Assembly: GCA_033439295.1 (NCBI GenBank)
Contig: JAVTLE010000016.1
Span: forward strand, 372,001 to 436,000
Source: Deuterostichococcus epilithicus
Lineage: Eukaryota > Chlorophyta > Trebouxiophyceae > Prasiolales > Stichococcaceae
Direction of reading: 5' to 3'
Length of the DNA: 64,000 nt
The translations under genes were made by a program, and so were the position numbers. The notes under the pieces are model-generated. The model saw only the letters and a list, made by a program, of their open reading frames with translations. It ran no database searches and was not told the DNA's origin. Positions 1 to 12,007 of the stretch are shown here, in pieces (within the stretch, counting starts at the first letter, position 1; each line of letters opens with the position of its first letter).

Positions 1-3000
1 AGCCACAATGCATACCGGCTAGGGCCGCCACCAGCACGACGCCAGCCGACAGCACGGCTATGACGGCCACCGTGCCGGCTGTGATGCCCTTCCTGCGCCT
101 GCGAGCAGTTGAACACTGCAATCAGGCATTTCCCACCAAGGGGTGAGTGCGGGGCATAGTCCCTGAGGTGGTTGTCACAGGCAATCAATGCTCAAACAAG
201 TTAGGGCTTCCTATCAAACAAGACAGTTGGAGCACAAGTAGACCAGTGGGTTCCGGATGATGCGGCAGTGCTGCTTGCTGCATGCTGCACAGCCTGCGAC
301 TGTGAAAATAGGGCTATCGACGAATCTGCACTCACCGTTCAGAGAAGCCGGACCCAAAGGCGGTCTCCTCATCCCCAGGCAGCGGCGGGTCGTTGGCGCT
401 CCCCACGACTGTGCCATTAGTCGTCATCTGCACGTTGGTAAGGTGTTGTGAGGCGTCAGCTGCCAGTTGTAGCGACACAGCTGCGATCGACTCCACACAA
501 TAGCGCTGAGCCGCCGAAGGCGGCATGACGGCAGGCTGTTGAATTGCTTGCTCTCTGGCCAGGTGCGTGTGTGGGGGCCAAAGGTTGTTTCCGCCTCTGA
601 CACGATGCACAATGGGCTAGAGGACTGGACTGGACTGGACTGGACTGGACTGGATACTCTTATTCAGGCAAGGATGAAGCTCGTGAAATCAAACTCACAT
701 AAACTGTCTGAGCTGCCTGGAACCACATGCGCATGGGCACGCGGAGGGGAGCCGATGCGTTCGGGAGCCTCGGCGCCACCTGCGGGCCGACAGGAGCAGT
801 GCGAGTCGAGAAGCGTCGGGTAGAATCATCGGAGTAGCAGGACGCCCGTTGAGGGCCGGAACGGCCCAACAGCTGTCCGGGCGCAGCCGTTGGGCAGCAG
901 CTCCGCGCAGCAGGCAAGATTGGGGAGGCAGCAGAAGCCTCTAGGGTATCCCAAGGGGCAGGAGTGCCGGCAGCGGGCGGTGACAGGCGACGCCGCCCAG
1001 AGGCGCCGCCGCCGCCACGGAAGCATCACCCACCTCCTGCCAGAAGGCGGACGGTCGAAAGTCACCCCCTGCCGCCTGCAGCCACACTGCCGCCTGCACG
1101 GCGCCCGCCGCCGTCGCGGCCTCAGCGCCCACCCTGCAATCCCATCATGAGGAAAGTCAGAACCTCTTTTGAGATATCAACAGCGGGCGCAGAAGGGCCT
1201 AGGCGAGCCCGCCGCCAACCAGCTACAGTGTAATCGATTGGACCACCCGGACTCTGCCATCCGCAGATGGGCAAGGGCCCCTAAGCAGCAGCGCCGTATG
1301 CCCCTATCAGCAACGCCTGCGATGCCCAAGCTGCGGGAAACACCGTTGGCGCAGCGACAATCACGACTGTGATCGTCCGCCTGGTTCTGCCTTGTTCGAG
1401 TCCCCGGTAGGAACTGCATGGGGGTGGACGGCCCGACATGTGTTGACCAAACGCTGGCGAGCACAAGCAAGCAGGGCTGCAAGCCGGAGCATTTACGCAA
1501 CACAATGCGCACACCCTTCAACAGCCTGGGCTGAGGCGGCCTGCCACGATGTCACGTTTGCTGACAGCAGCGGCCGCCCGGCGTCCGCAGCGGCGCGCCG
1601 CAGCGCCAGCAGCAGCGCCGTCTGGACGCCGATGGTGCCCGGCAGCAGGCCGACGCCCCCCACCTGTGGTAGCACGCGGTATGCGTGGGTCGAGGGTGGA
1701 CGGAAAGCGGGCCCGCATCGTTTCTGGGTGACGAGCGGCTGGTCGTCAATGGAAGAGCATTGCGAGGTACTTGTTGCCTGTTGGTGAAGGCATTTCGAGG
1801 CGGCGGGAGCCGGCCTGGGTGCGCTGGCCACTTGCTGCTGTGGTGAGGTGCAGCAATCTGGGAGCTGCAGGCAGCGAACAGCATGCTGTTGCAGAGCGTA
1901 CCAGCAGCTGCGTCCTGCAGGAAGCGGTCAGGGCGGCGAAGTCCGGCCCTCCTTTCGCCTCCTCTGTCACCGCCGCCGCCGCCTCCGTCGGCAGCGGCCC
2001 CACGGACAGGGGTGTCACTCGGACGTCGAGCCCCCTCTGCGGCAAGGACAGCGGCGTCTGAGCTGGCGTGAGTGGCCCGATGCCCGGGATGCCAGGGTAC
2101 AGCCGATACAGGCGCGGCGAGCGTGCACGATGCTCCACAGCGCGGCGGCCCGGCCCCGCCGGCAGGGTCCCGGGCCAGCCAACAGGGGTGCTCCTCGCAG
2201 CCAGCACATTCTGCAGACTGCGAGGCGCAGACGCTGTTGTGCAGGTGCAGCAGGGGGCGCCTTATGCGGTGGTTGTGAGACACCGTCCTTGCGGCCAACG
2301 TGCGGGACAGCCCGGCGGGCGCATCCTGGCTGCCTTGTCTCGGAGGCATAAGCTGAGTCCCAGCGCAGAGGCTGGAGGAGTCGCACCGCCCGGATGCGGG
2401 CCGTGAGCTCCGCTGCAGGCGGCGCCAGGTGCCGGTCCAACAGTGCGGCTACCGTAGCGGCATCCCCGCCCGGCGCCGCATACAGCACTGCCTCCTCGTC
2501 GACAGACTCCAGGGCCGCCATGCCTGCAGCGGGGTAACCTACGGGCTTCAGGGTTTTGGCGGCACCGCTCGTGCGCAGGACTGGTGGGGTGTATCCGGGG
2601 ATACATATGGAAGAAGGACGGAATGGCTGTTGCACAAAGCGCCAGCTCTGCGGGCAGCTGCAGCGGAGCGAGAGGAGGTGCATGCTTTGGCCCAATGGGC
2701 CTGCGGGAACAGCAGTGCGCCAGAACTGCGCATTACCTTGGTCATCACTCGGGTGCGCGGTGCAGTTTGAAAAGCGCACTGTCCCAGCCTCAGCGCCAAG
2801 CCTTGTCTCCAGCTCCTGCAGAGAGGCCGGACATGACGCTGAGCCGCGATCCGCAACATCCACCAGCAACATCCACATCGCGCAATGCAAGTGCGAGGCA
2901 TACGAGTGATATGCCCTGTCTGCCCACTGGAAAAACCCCGCCACCGGCGAAACCCCGCCATGCTGGCGGTCTGGAAGCAGCTGCTTCCGACTTGCAGCTG

Positions 3001-3592
3001 CTGCGGCAGACAGCGGATAGACGGAGAGGCTGCACGGGGTTGCGACATGCCTCTTCGATGTAGGTGCGCCAGCCATTCTCCATCTGTGCCCGTTTCTGCG
3101 CCACGCTGCGGCCTACCACACGGAAGACGCGCCGCTGGATCGGCCTGCGCACAATGCAGCCAACAGGTACGTGAATGTCTTGCGATCCTGTGCTGCACGG
3201 GCTGATGTTGAGCTTGATCAGCTGATGGCTGTGCACTGGGTCGGATGCGGCTGGCGCGCAAATGTCACATGCAAGCTTGACATCGGCACCTTTGTGCATG
3301 CAGGCTGCACAGCAACATGCTCAGCAAGCGCCCAAGGAATGTCATGAAGAACTGCAAGCCGAGCCTACCGGTAGCCTTCGGGCACGGGCCATGCCTCGGG
3401 ACCGATGGCACTACCAGCGCTGATGCTCGCAGAGTGCGACGCGGCGGCATTGACAACCTCCGGCGTGGCGATGTCGGCCTGCAGCAGAGCCCTTGCAGAC
3501 CATGCTGACTCGCCTGGCGCCGGTCTGGATGCCCGCAGCGGGCTGGCGAGCGCGAGCAGGCTCAGGAGGAGAAATGCCCGCGGCTGCGCCAT
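1..3592 (-). CDS. Receptor-like protein kinase A, ectodomain and start of TM helix (partial, runs off left edge)
   Basis: Fourth member of the RLK cluster; kinase exons lie beyond base 1. Exons in coding order: 3592-3369, 3144-3051, 2815-2737, 2523-2387, 2036-1902, 1663-1515, 1133-1034, 779-699, 427-336, 98-16 (about 391 aa). The ATG opens a signal peptide (MAQPRAFLLLSLLALAS). Paralogue-conserved blocks follow: RRVFRVVGR and GWRTYIEE in exon 2, TVRFSNCT in exon 3, ALESVDEEAVLY in exon 4, PLLSANVTSW in exon 6, FRPSAFWQE in exon 7 and AAQTVY in exon 8. The last exon gives basic residues and then a hydrophobic helix (AVIAVLSAGVVLVAALAG), cut by an intron at the same phase as in B, C and D. Exons 2 (94 nt) and 3 (79 nt) have exactly the lengths of their C counterparts, and exon 2 ends on a GC donor as in C. 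A surface receptor role is inferred from architecture; the ligand is unknown. Confidence 0.76.
622..654. repeat. (GGACT)n pentanucleotide microsatellite
   Basis: About 6.6 perfect copies of GGACT in the RLK A intron between the exons at 779-699 and 427-336. No coding role is seen. Confidence 0.95.
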
Positions 3593-5191
3593 TGCTGAGT
3601 CGGCTCAGCACGAGCCGCGGTCTGGATGCCAGGCGCGCGCCCCAGAAGGATGCATCGATCAGGAGGCTCGCCCATGAGGCATTTGCCTCTGCGCATGCGA
3701 CCTCGCCCTCACCACCTTGCTGGTGAAAAGCCAAGACCAAGGTGTTGTAACAACAACAGCTGCTGCTGCTCGGTCAATACTTCCTCATACAATCGCGGAG
3801 GACTCCGAGAGGCACTGCTGTCGGCTGCCGTCAGAGTACGCAGGCTTCCCTGGTTTGGACTGTGCCTGCTCGGTTGAGCAAGTGCAGCGACCGCGATACG
3901 GCCAGATTGCGCAGCCGCCACGTAGCCTCTTGGCTGGAGCAAACCCTAGTGTGGCTCCCTTGCGGGAGTGTGCGCGTGTGCGCGACTTCAGACTGCGTGA
4001 TTAGGGGCGCCTTGAGGCTCAAGCCTGACGCGTGGAGTTGCTTACCTAAAGGGAGTACGTAAGCGAAGGAGGGAGCGCGGGAAAGGTTTTTGTGAAAATG
4101 TGCGCGGACAGGATTGCACTCATGCACAGCAATGTAATGCATTCTTCAGCTCGCAGTCCTCTTTTCTGATGACGAAGAGTCCTTTAAGGTTGTTATGTAG
4201 AGCCTGCGAATATACAGCACCCGCAACGGGAGCATCACCACCTCTAATCACTTGAACAGGGGTGGTAGTGGCGGCGTTACGGCAGGGGTGCCGGCATGGT
4301 GGCATGGCATCCCTGCTGCTGCACGGCAGGCCTATCTGGCGCAAGTACAGCCTTTTCCCGCCTTTGCCAGCACCCTTGCTGCGTCGAGCAGTCATCGTCT
4401 GGAGCGCCAGCACCCCTGCCAGCACACAGGTGCCGGCACCACACACACAACCAGTGGTAGGAGTGCCAGCACCTGTCTACATCGCAAGGTCGGGTGCAGA
4501 CGTGGCGAACCCTCATAGGTAGCTACCAGTGCAGGGAGGCTTTACAAAATTTCCGCATTGGCAAACATCCAGCAGCGGCGCTAGCATGATGAAGACAGAT
4601 ACGTATTGATACGGCACCACAGACAGACATGAAGGTAAAGAAACACTACTAGATAGTGCGAAAATTCATGTCGAACCACCCCCTTGACCCTTATCAAACC
4701 AACCCAGAACAATGAAAAGAGCAAAGAGTGCGGCAGCAGGGAGCTTAAGCTGCAGCCGTCCTCCTGTTGCCAAAAACGCTCGAAGGAGGCATACACTTCC
4801 CCCACTCCCCCTCCCTTCTGACCAAGGAGGGCAACAAAACGACCATGCAGCCAATGGCGGCGCATCCTCTGCGAAGTCAAAGCTTCGGATCTGCGCACAC
4901 GCCATGCCCCCATCGTCGCTGTACCACTCAAAGCGGAGGTTGCTAGCGAGAGAGCTTGCTGCATGCTCGCCCTCTCACAAACGACACGAGGGGGCCCGCA
5001 GTCGTCAGCACCACCCTAAGCTCGCAGTCAAACAATAGATGGCGTCAGCGCACCTACCAATTACATTGCAACCATTCGGGGGGCGCATAGCGCCAGATGG
5101 TGCCCCCCCTGGAATCCCCGAGTCCTCATGTCGGACAAGTCGTGCATGCGACGTGCCCTGTCGTCGGCGAAGCACCCGGCCCCACCCGGGC
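3593..5191. other. Intergenic, between RLK A start and RLK B stop
   Basis: Both flanking genes are minus strand, so this stretch holds the 3' UTR of B and the promoter of A. Only short ORFs of unlikely composition are present. One TGTAA motif (the usual algal polyadenylation signal) lies near the B end; no other element is recognised. Confidence 0.55.
5061..5065 (-). terminator. Possible TGTAA polyadenylation signal of RLK B
   Basis: TGTAA on the minus strand about 127 nt past the B stop codon. TGTAA is the known polyadenylation signal of Chlamydomonas-type algae; its use here is inference. Confidence 0.35.
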
Positions 5192-8100
5192 TCAGTCCGC
5201 CCGCATTGCCAACGCCCGCAGCCGATCGCCGACGCTGGCGGCGCTGGGCCGCGCCGCTGGCGCCGGGTCCCTGCACTCTGCAATGAGGGCCGCCACCTCC
5301 GCGGGGCACTCCTCTGGCACGCGCACCGGCCGAAGGCTGCCGCGCACCGGCGTCTCGCCCGTCACGATCTCCCAAAGCACGACGCCCAAGCTGTAGGAGT
5401 CGGCCTGCACAGCAATGCACATGATTTTGATCTGAACTGTGCATCGCCATGTCTGATTGGAGGCCTTGTCAGAGTCGTGGTTTGTGTGCCGTGCTGAACG
5501 CGGCGCAGCTACCCTGGCAGTTAAAACTTCCTAGCACGGCGCTCCAGAACGCCGCCGCACAGCCCTGCCCGCGTCAATTGTGAACTGCTGCTGGATCAGA
5601 AGCCATGGCGCAGCATAGCTTGGGGATAAGGGGCACCCATATGTGCTCTCAAAGCGCACTCTGAGGGCAATGCTCCTGCCAAAGCACATGCGTGATGGCC
5701 CCCTGCTTGGTGTCACCTCGCAGCCCGCTTGGCAGTCGCTGCCCGCCGACTGTTTCATCGCGCAGCCACAAGGGATGGCAGCCAGCGAGAAGGCGCACCT
5801 TGAGGTCGAGCTGTGTGTGCGGCGCGGCCATCAGCAGCTCGGGAGCCGCCCACGCCAGCGTGCCAAAGTGCGTGGACACATACTCGGCGCTTACAAGCGC
5901 GGCGGCGCCCACGTCCGCCACCTTGGCCAGGCCGTCGGCCGTCAGCAGCACGTTGCTGGACTTGAGGTCCCTGTGCGGGCAGCACCGTGAAACTGTCAGC
6001 TCCGGCCTGGCGGCAGGATGGTCGGACTCCGGGCCGGTCCCTGTGCGGCAGTGGCCCAGGGCCTTTAGCCGGCAGCAGAGCGATGCCGTTGTTTGATGCC
6101 CTGCGCAGGCGACAGTGCGCATCATGGGTCGCAGCCTTGTAGGCTTGTCCGGAGGTCGGTAGGCGGTCAGCGGGAGACTCCTGGGATCAAAAACGGTTTG
6201 TGCAGTGCAACAGGCGGCAGCAGAATGGCAGCTGCAATACGGTGTGCTTAGCACACACCGCAAAAGTTTCCACAGACCCAAACAACCTGGAAGAGGGAGC
6301 TTCCAGGCGCCATGTACATGACGAAAGGTGACAGTGACGCGGCAGGCGCATGGCTGGCACCTGTGCACCACGCCGGTGGAGTGGATGTAGGCCAGGCCGC
6401 GGGCAATGTCGGCCGCGATGCCCGCGCCGCGGTCGCGCCACAGAAATTGGGCGCCGTCTGAGCTGTCCAGTGCCGCACGCAAGTCCCCACCCTGCAGCAT
6501 CACGCCTCAGGGTGTCGACAGGATGACGACAGGGCTGCTGCTGGCGTGCTGTGCTGCTGCGCTCGCCGCTGATGTCGCATTGGCAGCGGGGCAGCTGAGC
6601 CAAATATTGGCTGATGCAGCTTTGGCAGCAGCCAGAGGCCAAAAGCAATGCTCATGCCACATCAGTTCGTGAGGATGTTGTCATTCAAGGAGAATTTCGA
6701 GAAGTCATCGCTTCGAATGAGCTGCAATTTTACAGATCAGATGATAATAATAAAAATTGTCGCACCTCCATGAGCTCCATGACGAGCAGCATCTCGCGGC
6801 CGTCTGGTGCCGGCGCCGCGCCGTAAAACTGCACCACATTGGCATCGCGACTGACGCGCTCCGCCAGCTGCACCTGCGAGCCCAGCACACAGACCACGTG
6901 TTCAGCAGGAAGCAACCCGTCGGGGCTCCCGACAGCAGCTTTGCATTGAGGGGCAGCGGTAGGGCGGGGGATGGTAGCCCTCAACCTCAGCGCACAGTGC
7001 TCTGGGAAGAAAGCAACAAGATGACTGACGAGTGCCGGCATCTAGCTCTCAAGAGCAGTCTTGAGAGCGCAGCGGCAAGTCGTGCAGAGCATGCCCACAG
7101 TGGATTGATCACCTCGCGCTTCACAGCGGTGGCGAGTCCCGCTTCCAGCTGCAGCACCTTGATGGCCACATCCCGCAGCCTGTGCCGCCCCCTGTAGACC
7201 TGTGGCAGACGCACAGCATATCTCTGCAGAAGTGACCACGACTCACGACTGTCTGCAACAAAAGTCGATCTGAAGACTTGGCGCTGTGCTCGACCAGCAT
7301 TGATACAACCCGAGGAACCCATGTGCAGGACCAGACCTGGCAAATCAGCGATTACACGTGCAAGCTCAGACTCAGGAAGCAGTTCGGGATATAGCAAGAG
7401 CGCGATGCCTTGAAAGCAGCAGCGCCACTACTCGCGTCCTGTGAGTCTGTCGTGAGGATCTGAGCCGCAAGGCATACCGTGCTGAAGGCGCCGCCGCCCA
7501 ACACAACGCGGTGGCCGTCGGCAGCAATGCACATCTCGATCTCTGACACATCCAGCTGCGGCGCCCGGCCGCCGCCTGCGAGCTGTCGCAGCGNCACCGA
7601 CGCCCCCCCCGCGCGCGCCGCCGGCCGACCCCCACAGGGCCTCGACTGGCTTGTAGCGGTTGCCGCCACCCGCCTGCAGCGCACAGCCCAAGCTGAGGGA
7701 TCCTGCACAAGTGCAAGAGGGATCATGCGGTACTGGGTCCTAGTGGCCGCATCATGACTGCAGCCTGCGGCCTGCTGGCACGACAGCCTCTGGCATGCCA
7801 AGGCAGGGCGGAAGGGCATGCAACGGCACAACATGCAGCTCGCACAGCTGGCGTAGCGCATACGGGAGCCGCCGCAGTGACATGCCGAGGGGGTAGACGG
7901 CATTTCGGGCAAGGCCATATGCATCCTCACCGGCCCCCTGCCAGATTTGATGTCAACGGAGGACATGCCGCTGCTGAAGGAGCTGCTGCCGTAGGACTCG
8001 ATGGCACCAGCTGCACCTGCTGCCTCTGCTTCCCTTTGCTGTGTGTGCGCCCGTGATCGCCGCACAAGGAGCAGCACCGCCAGTGCTGCAGAGCAAAAGC

Positions 8101-11080
8101 CAGCCGCAGGCTCATCAGTTCGGGAGGGCTGTTCAGACACTGTGACCCCCTGGAGGACTGCAAGCTTCAGAGCCGACACTTTTTGTTGCGCTGGCCTCCC
8201 CAGCTTTTACTCCCAGCCTGCGCATAGATGCCCTGCCCAGGGCGATGACGCAACATCTACAAGTTGTATTGCAGCGGTCGGATCTAAACCCGGCTGGGAG
8301 GGTGCTATGAAACTGGTTGGTCGCCAGTGCAGAAGTAAGGCAACTTATACACGACACATTGCAGGAAATCCTTGGGAGTTGCTGGAGCACATGAGGCGAG
8401 TCTGCAAGCGAGCTCAACTGAGCAAGCGAATTGCTTCCATTGTACACATGCACATGCTGAGCACTTGCTCGATGATACTTACCAGATGCAAGCACGGCAG
8501 CGAGGACGCATCCAACTGCGATGCCTGCAATAGCCCCGGCTGACAGGCCGCTCGCGCCGCTGCGACAGGAGGGCTTGATTAAGAGCAAGCCGACGGTCAT
8601 CATGCCTTGCGGGTTGAGGGCAGCTCAACCGTGTAGACAATGCAATGACGCGAACAGTTGGCTGAGGGCACCTGACTGAGCCGGCTGGCAGCGGATCCAA
8701 TACTGTTGCCACATGAGTGCCGTTGTAGCTCACCTTGAAAAAAGCAGAACGCACTGATTCTCACCCTTCTTAACGTCACACAGACTAACGGGTGGAGCAG
8801 ATGCAGCTTGGGCACAGCAGCTGTCATGTAATTGTATGTAAGTCTGCTTTGGCAGGCGGCTGGGGTGCCTCACCAGAGTAGTTGTGGCATTGAGGTACTT
8901 GGCTGTGAGGTTGAGAGGCCCAACAGACTCAAGTGTGCGGTTGTCAATAACGCTTTGCCAGAAGACAGATGGCATGAAGTGAGCGTCATCGCTTTCGGTC
9001 CAAACATTCACTGTCAGAGCTGGCACCGCGCTCTGCGCCAGCTTCCTGCGGTGGCAAAAGAGTTTACAGCGACCGTCAGCTTCGCAAGTTTTGCTACATC
9101 ATAGGACCGACAGCTGCGAATTTGAACGCAGACCTTGTCACGGCGCCAAGGCTGCCACCGCAGCAACTATCAACTCTTCATGCATTGGGTATCAGACTGG
9201 CCAAAGTCAGCCTGTTTCACTGGCTGCTGTATGGGCTTGTGAAAGGCAAAACCATATGCACCCTTTAGCAGGTACAGGAGACATGCTCTTGGTGGAGGTG
9301 GCAGTGGTCTGAGATACCTGTTTTGTCGCGCCGAAGTCCCAACCGAGAATTCGGATATGTTGACGGTGAAGAGAGTGGTCATACTGGGGCGCGCTGTGAA
9401 GACTGCATATTTGAAGGCCGCTTGCTTGTCGCTTGTGAACGGCGTCAGTCCCTGGCCGGTCAACTGCATGTAGAGTCTGTCATCAGCCATGAAAGAACTT
9501 CTGCTCAGAAACTGAGAGATAAGCTGCAGAGCTGCAGCAATCGCCCTCGACCAGGAATTCTCAGATGACAGGCATCAAGTGACTGGAGTCTCCCTGCCCA
9601 TGCGTCATGGCGCCTATCATCTTATCTGGAATTTGATGGTGGCAGGGAGCAAGCCCTCGCGCAGGTGCACAGGCGAGCAACTTTGCAATGAACACTTGTC
9701 AGCCGTGATTTTCAGCCAACTGCCTTGTCACGAGCGGCCCTCAACGGAAAGGAAACGAAAAACTGCGGCGCCTTGACAGTCGCGCACCACGCCTCACTGC
9801 TCTTTCAACCTCATGTAGCTACGTTTGCAGGCTCACAGAGGATCAACATGCTCGACCAATCAGGAGGGCACCTGGATGCTGGAGAGAGTCAGGGCGTGAA
9901 GACGCCCGCTGTCACTGGCTGTGATCACCTCCTCAGCCGCACGTTGTGCAGGCGACACCAGAAAGCGTTGCTCCTCTGGCAGGATGTGCGCGCGGATGCT
10001 AGCCTGCACGCAGCATTATTGGGTGCCCTTCAGACCGCTGTGATGCGCTCTAAGTGGCACTTGTTGCGGCGGGGGCGTGAGAGCATCAGCCGATACCCTG
10101 ACTGGACTACAAGGTGATGGAAGATGGCCTGCATGATGTGCCACATCATTTGCAGGTTGTGACCAGGTTTTCGCATAGAAAAGCATCAGAAGCGCACATT
10201 GGTCAAAATCAGCTGGCTGACAAGCTGGTAATTCGCGTATAGAATGCTGGGTGGCACCGCAAATGCCTCCACGTCCAGCGACTCCAGAAAGTACACCTCG
10301 ATCTCATACACGACCGAGCTGTTAAAGCCTGTGCATGAGGCGCACCGCATATCAAAATCAGGCGCATCGCATCATGTGCCAGGGTTGCAAGACTCTGGTT
10401 CACTTCGAAGCACAGGAACTGCTCATTGTTCAAGAAACTCTTATTTCCCGAGAATTACCGCCACACAGCAGGGAAGGCGCTGCAAGCCGGCCGCCCATCA
10501 GCCGGGCAGCCGACAACTACATGTTCTCGCTGTGGCGCACCTGGCGTGATGGCAGGGTAAGTCGTGTAGTTAGCCCAGCGGACAGCTCCGGTGGCGTGGA
10601 TGATCTGCACGCGCATGATGACTGTGGGCGGAGTCTGGATCGGTGACTTGCATGAGCTTGGTGCACAGCAGCTTTCCATCGCATTCGACACCCTCGCAGC
10701 ACTGGCCTGGCTGAAGGCGTATCTAGCCCCTCGCTCCAGGTCCAGTCGCCGAGAAACGACTTCCGGTCCCACGACGCGGTAGCGTAGCGTTTGGATCAGT
10801 CTGCGTTCACCATGCGTACGGGTCAGCTGGTGTTCACCTATAAACTCATCCCATGCGGAGCACTGGCCTGCGTACGGCACAACATGCGCTGCAGCAGCGG
10901 AGCGGTCAAGCTTGTTGACCTGAGTTCTGCCGAGGGCAAAGGCCAGCGCGCCGCATTCAGCGACGATTGACCTCGGGTAGACACTGTGCTGTTGTCCTGA
11001 CTGGACGCTGTCTGAGCTGAGACGCCGCAGGCGATCAGGAGCAGACAGGCGGCAGCAGCAGACACACTGCTTGCCGTCAT
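5192..11080 (-). CDS. Receptor-like protein kinase B (signal peptide, ectodomain, TM, kinase)
   Basis: Exons in coding order: 11080-10920, 10800-10541, 10328-10198, 10003-9872, 9511-9318, 9045-8874, 8733-8672, 8559-8483, 8085-7931, 7673-7478, 7199-7113, 6873-6766, 6491-6361, 5970-5799, 5404-5192; about 750 aa. The start chosen (MTASSVSAAAACLLLIACG) opens a signal peptide; an in-frame ATG at 11145 would lengthen its n-region. The ectodomain has module blocks YRVVGPEVVSRR, FLESLDVEAF, TPFTSDKQAAF, TVNISEFS and FMPSVFWQSV, with several Asn-X-Ser/Thr sites. The TM helix is at about residues 378-403, split by an intron. Kinase motifs: glycine loop GGGAFSTVYRG, Lys in VAIKVL, NVVQFYG hinge side, VVHRDLKSSN catalytic loop, DVG in place of DFG, AAPELL (APE) and DSYSLGVVLWE. 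The 7673-7478 exon is one base out of frame next to an N at 7594 and an eight-base C run, most likely an assembly error. RLK/TKL-type by motif; phosphorylation of Ser/Thr is inferred. Confidence 0.86.
7594..7610. other. Ambiguous base and C8 homopolymer in an RLK B exon
   Basis: N at 7594 and a run of eight C at 7603-7610 lie inside the juxtamembrane exon. The exon length is 196 nt where a multiple of 3 is needed between two phase-0 introns, so the homopolymer length is probably miscalled. Confidence 0.8.
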
Positions 11081-12007
11081 GGCTGCAGCCCGCTTAGGCG
11101 ATCTGCGCGAGCGCAGCACAAACCTGTGACGAAAATGCGACATGGCATAGTCAAGGCGTGCCGGGCAAAGTGTGGCTGCTGCCTTCTGCTGGAGCGCCGG
11201 CTGCACAGAACCCAGGCCAGCACTCTTCGCAGGATTCAAGCAGTCCGACTGCCAGCGGTGAGGTTTTCATCGCTAACCTACTGTATGAGGCTTAGCAGGG
11301 GCAAGGCAGCACTTGCGCGTGGGTATAGGGGCGAAGGGATGGCATCGTAGACGGCCAAGCAGCCTGATGCAGGGCACGAAACGCCAGAGCATGCGGCAAG
11401 AATACCACACCTGCAAGGCCCTTCGCCGTCCGACAGCAGTAAGGATTCCAGGTTCACAAGCGCAACCCTGCCCGCCCTTCGCCATCTCCAGGCGGATGCG
11501 CCTCATTGCAGTACCCCTGCGAGCTCAGTCGCGTGCAAGCTCCGCAATTGCAACACTCCTCCATCAGTGCACAACGTGAGCGTATATGGGAATCCAAAAG
11601 ATATTTCTCCGAGTTTCCCGGTGCCGGGGTGCAGTCCGTTTTCTTCGCTGCGCACAGAGTACACATCTTTCAATCGGACGTCCGCTTTCGACGCACACAG
11701 ATCGCTGCTGAATTGCGGTCTGAGCGGCATGCGCACGAATTACACACGCGCGGGTACAAATCCTCACGTGATATTCGGTCCGGCCAGCAGCAACAATTTA
11801 ACCATACACACGATCCACGCAGTGCTGTGAAACAGTCGCAGGGCAGCTTCCGCAATACTGCCGGTGTCGGGTCACGTCGTATCAGCGGGTTTGCGCAACC
11901 AGCATGATGCATGGGGATGCCGGCAGCAGCCTGTGAGGCTCGCGTTCAGCAGCTGCATAATGGTGGCAGGCTCAGCGCCATCAGGACGCATTCTTACCGA
12001 CTGATAG
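11081..12007. promoter_or_regulatory. Shared divergent promoter region of RLK B and RLK C
   Basis: About 0.93 kb separates the two head-to-head start codons. No further coding sequence is supported here, so it must contain both 5' UTRs and promoters. No specific binding motif is recognised. Confidence 0.6.

Noticed and set aside
8741-8873. Read-through coding segment in RLK B after YLNATTTL
   Set aside because: The frame is open, but the gtgagg donor and the polypyrimidine acceptor at 8733 match borders of the paralogues.
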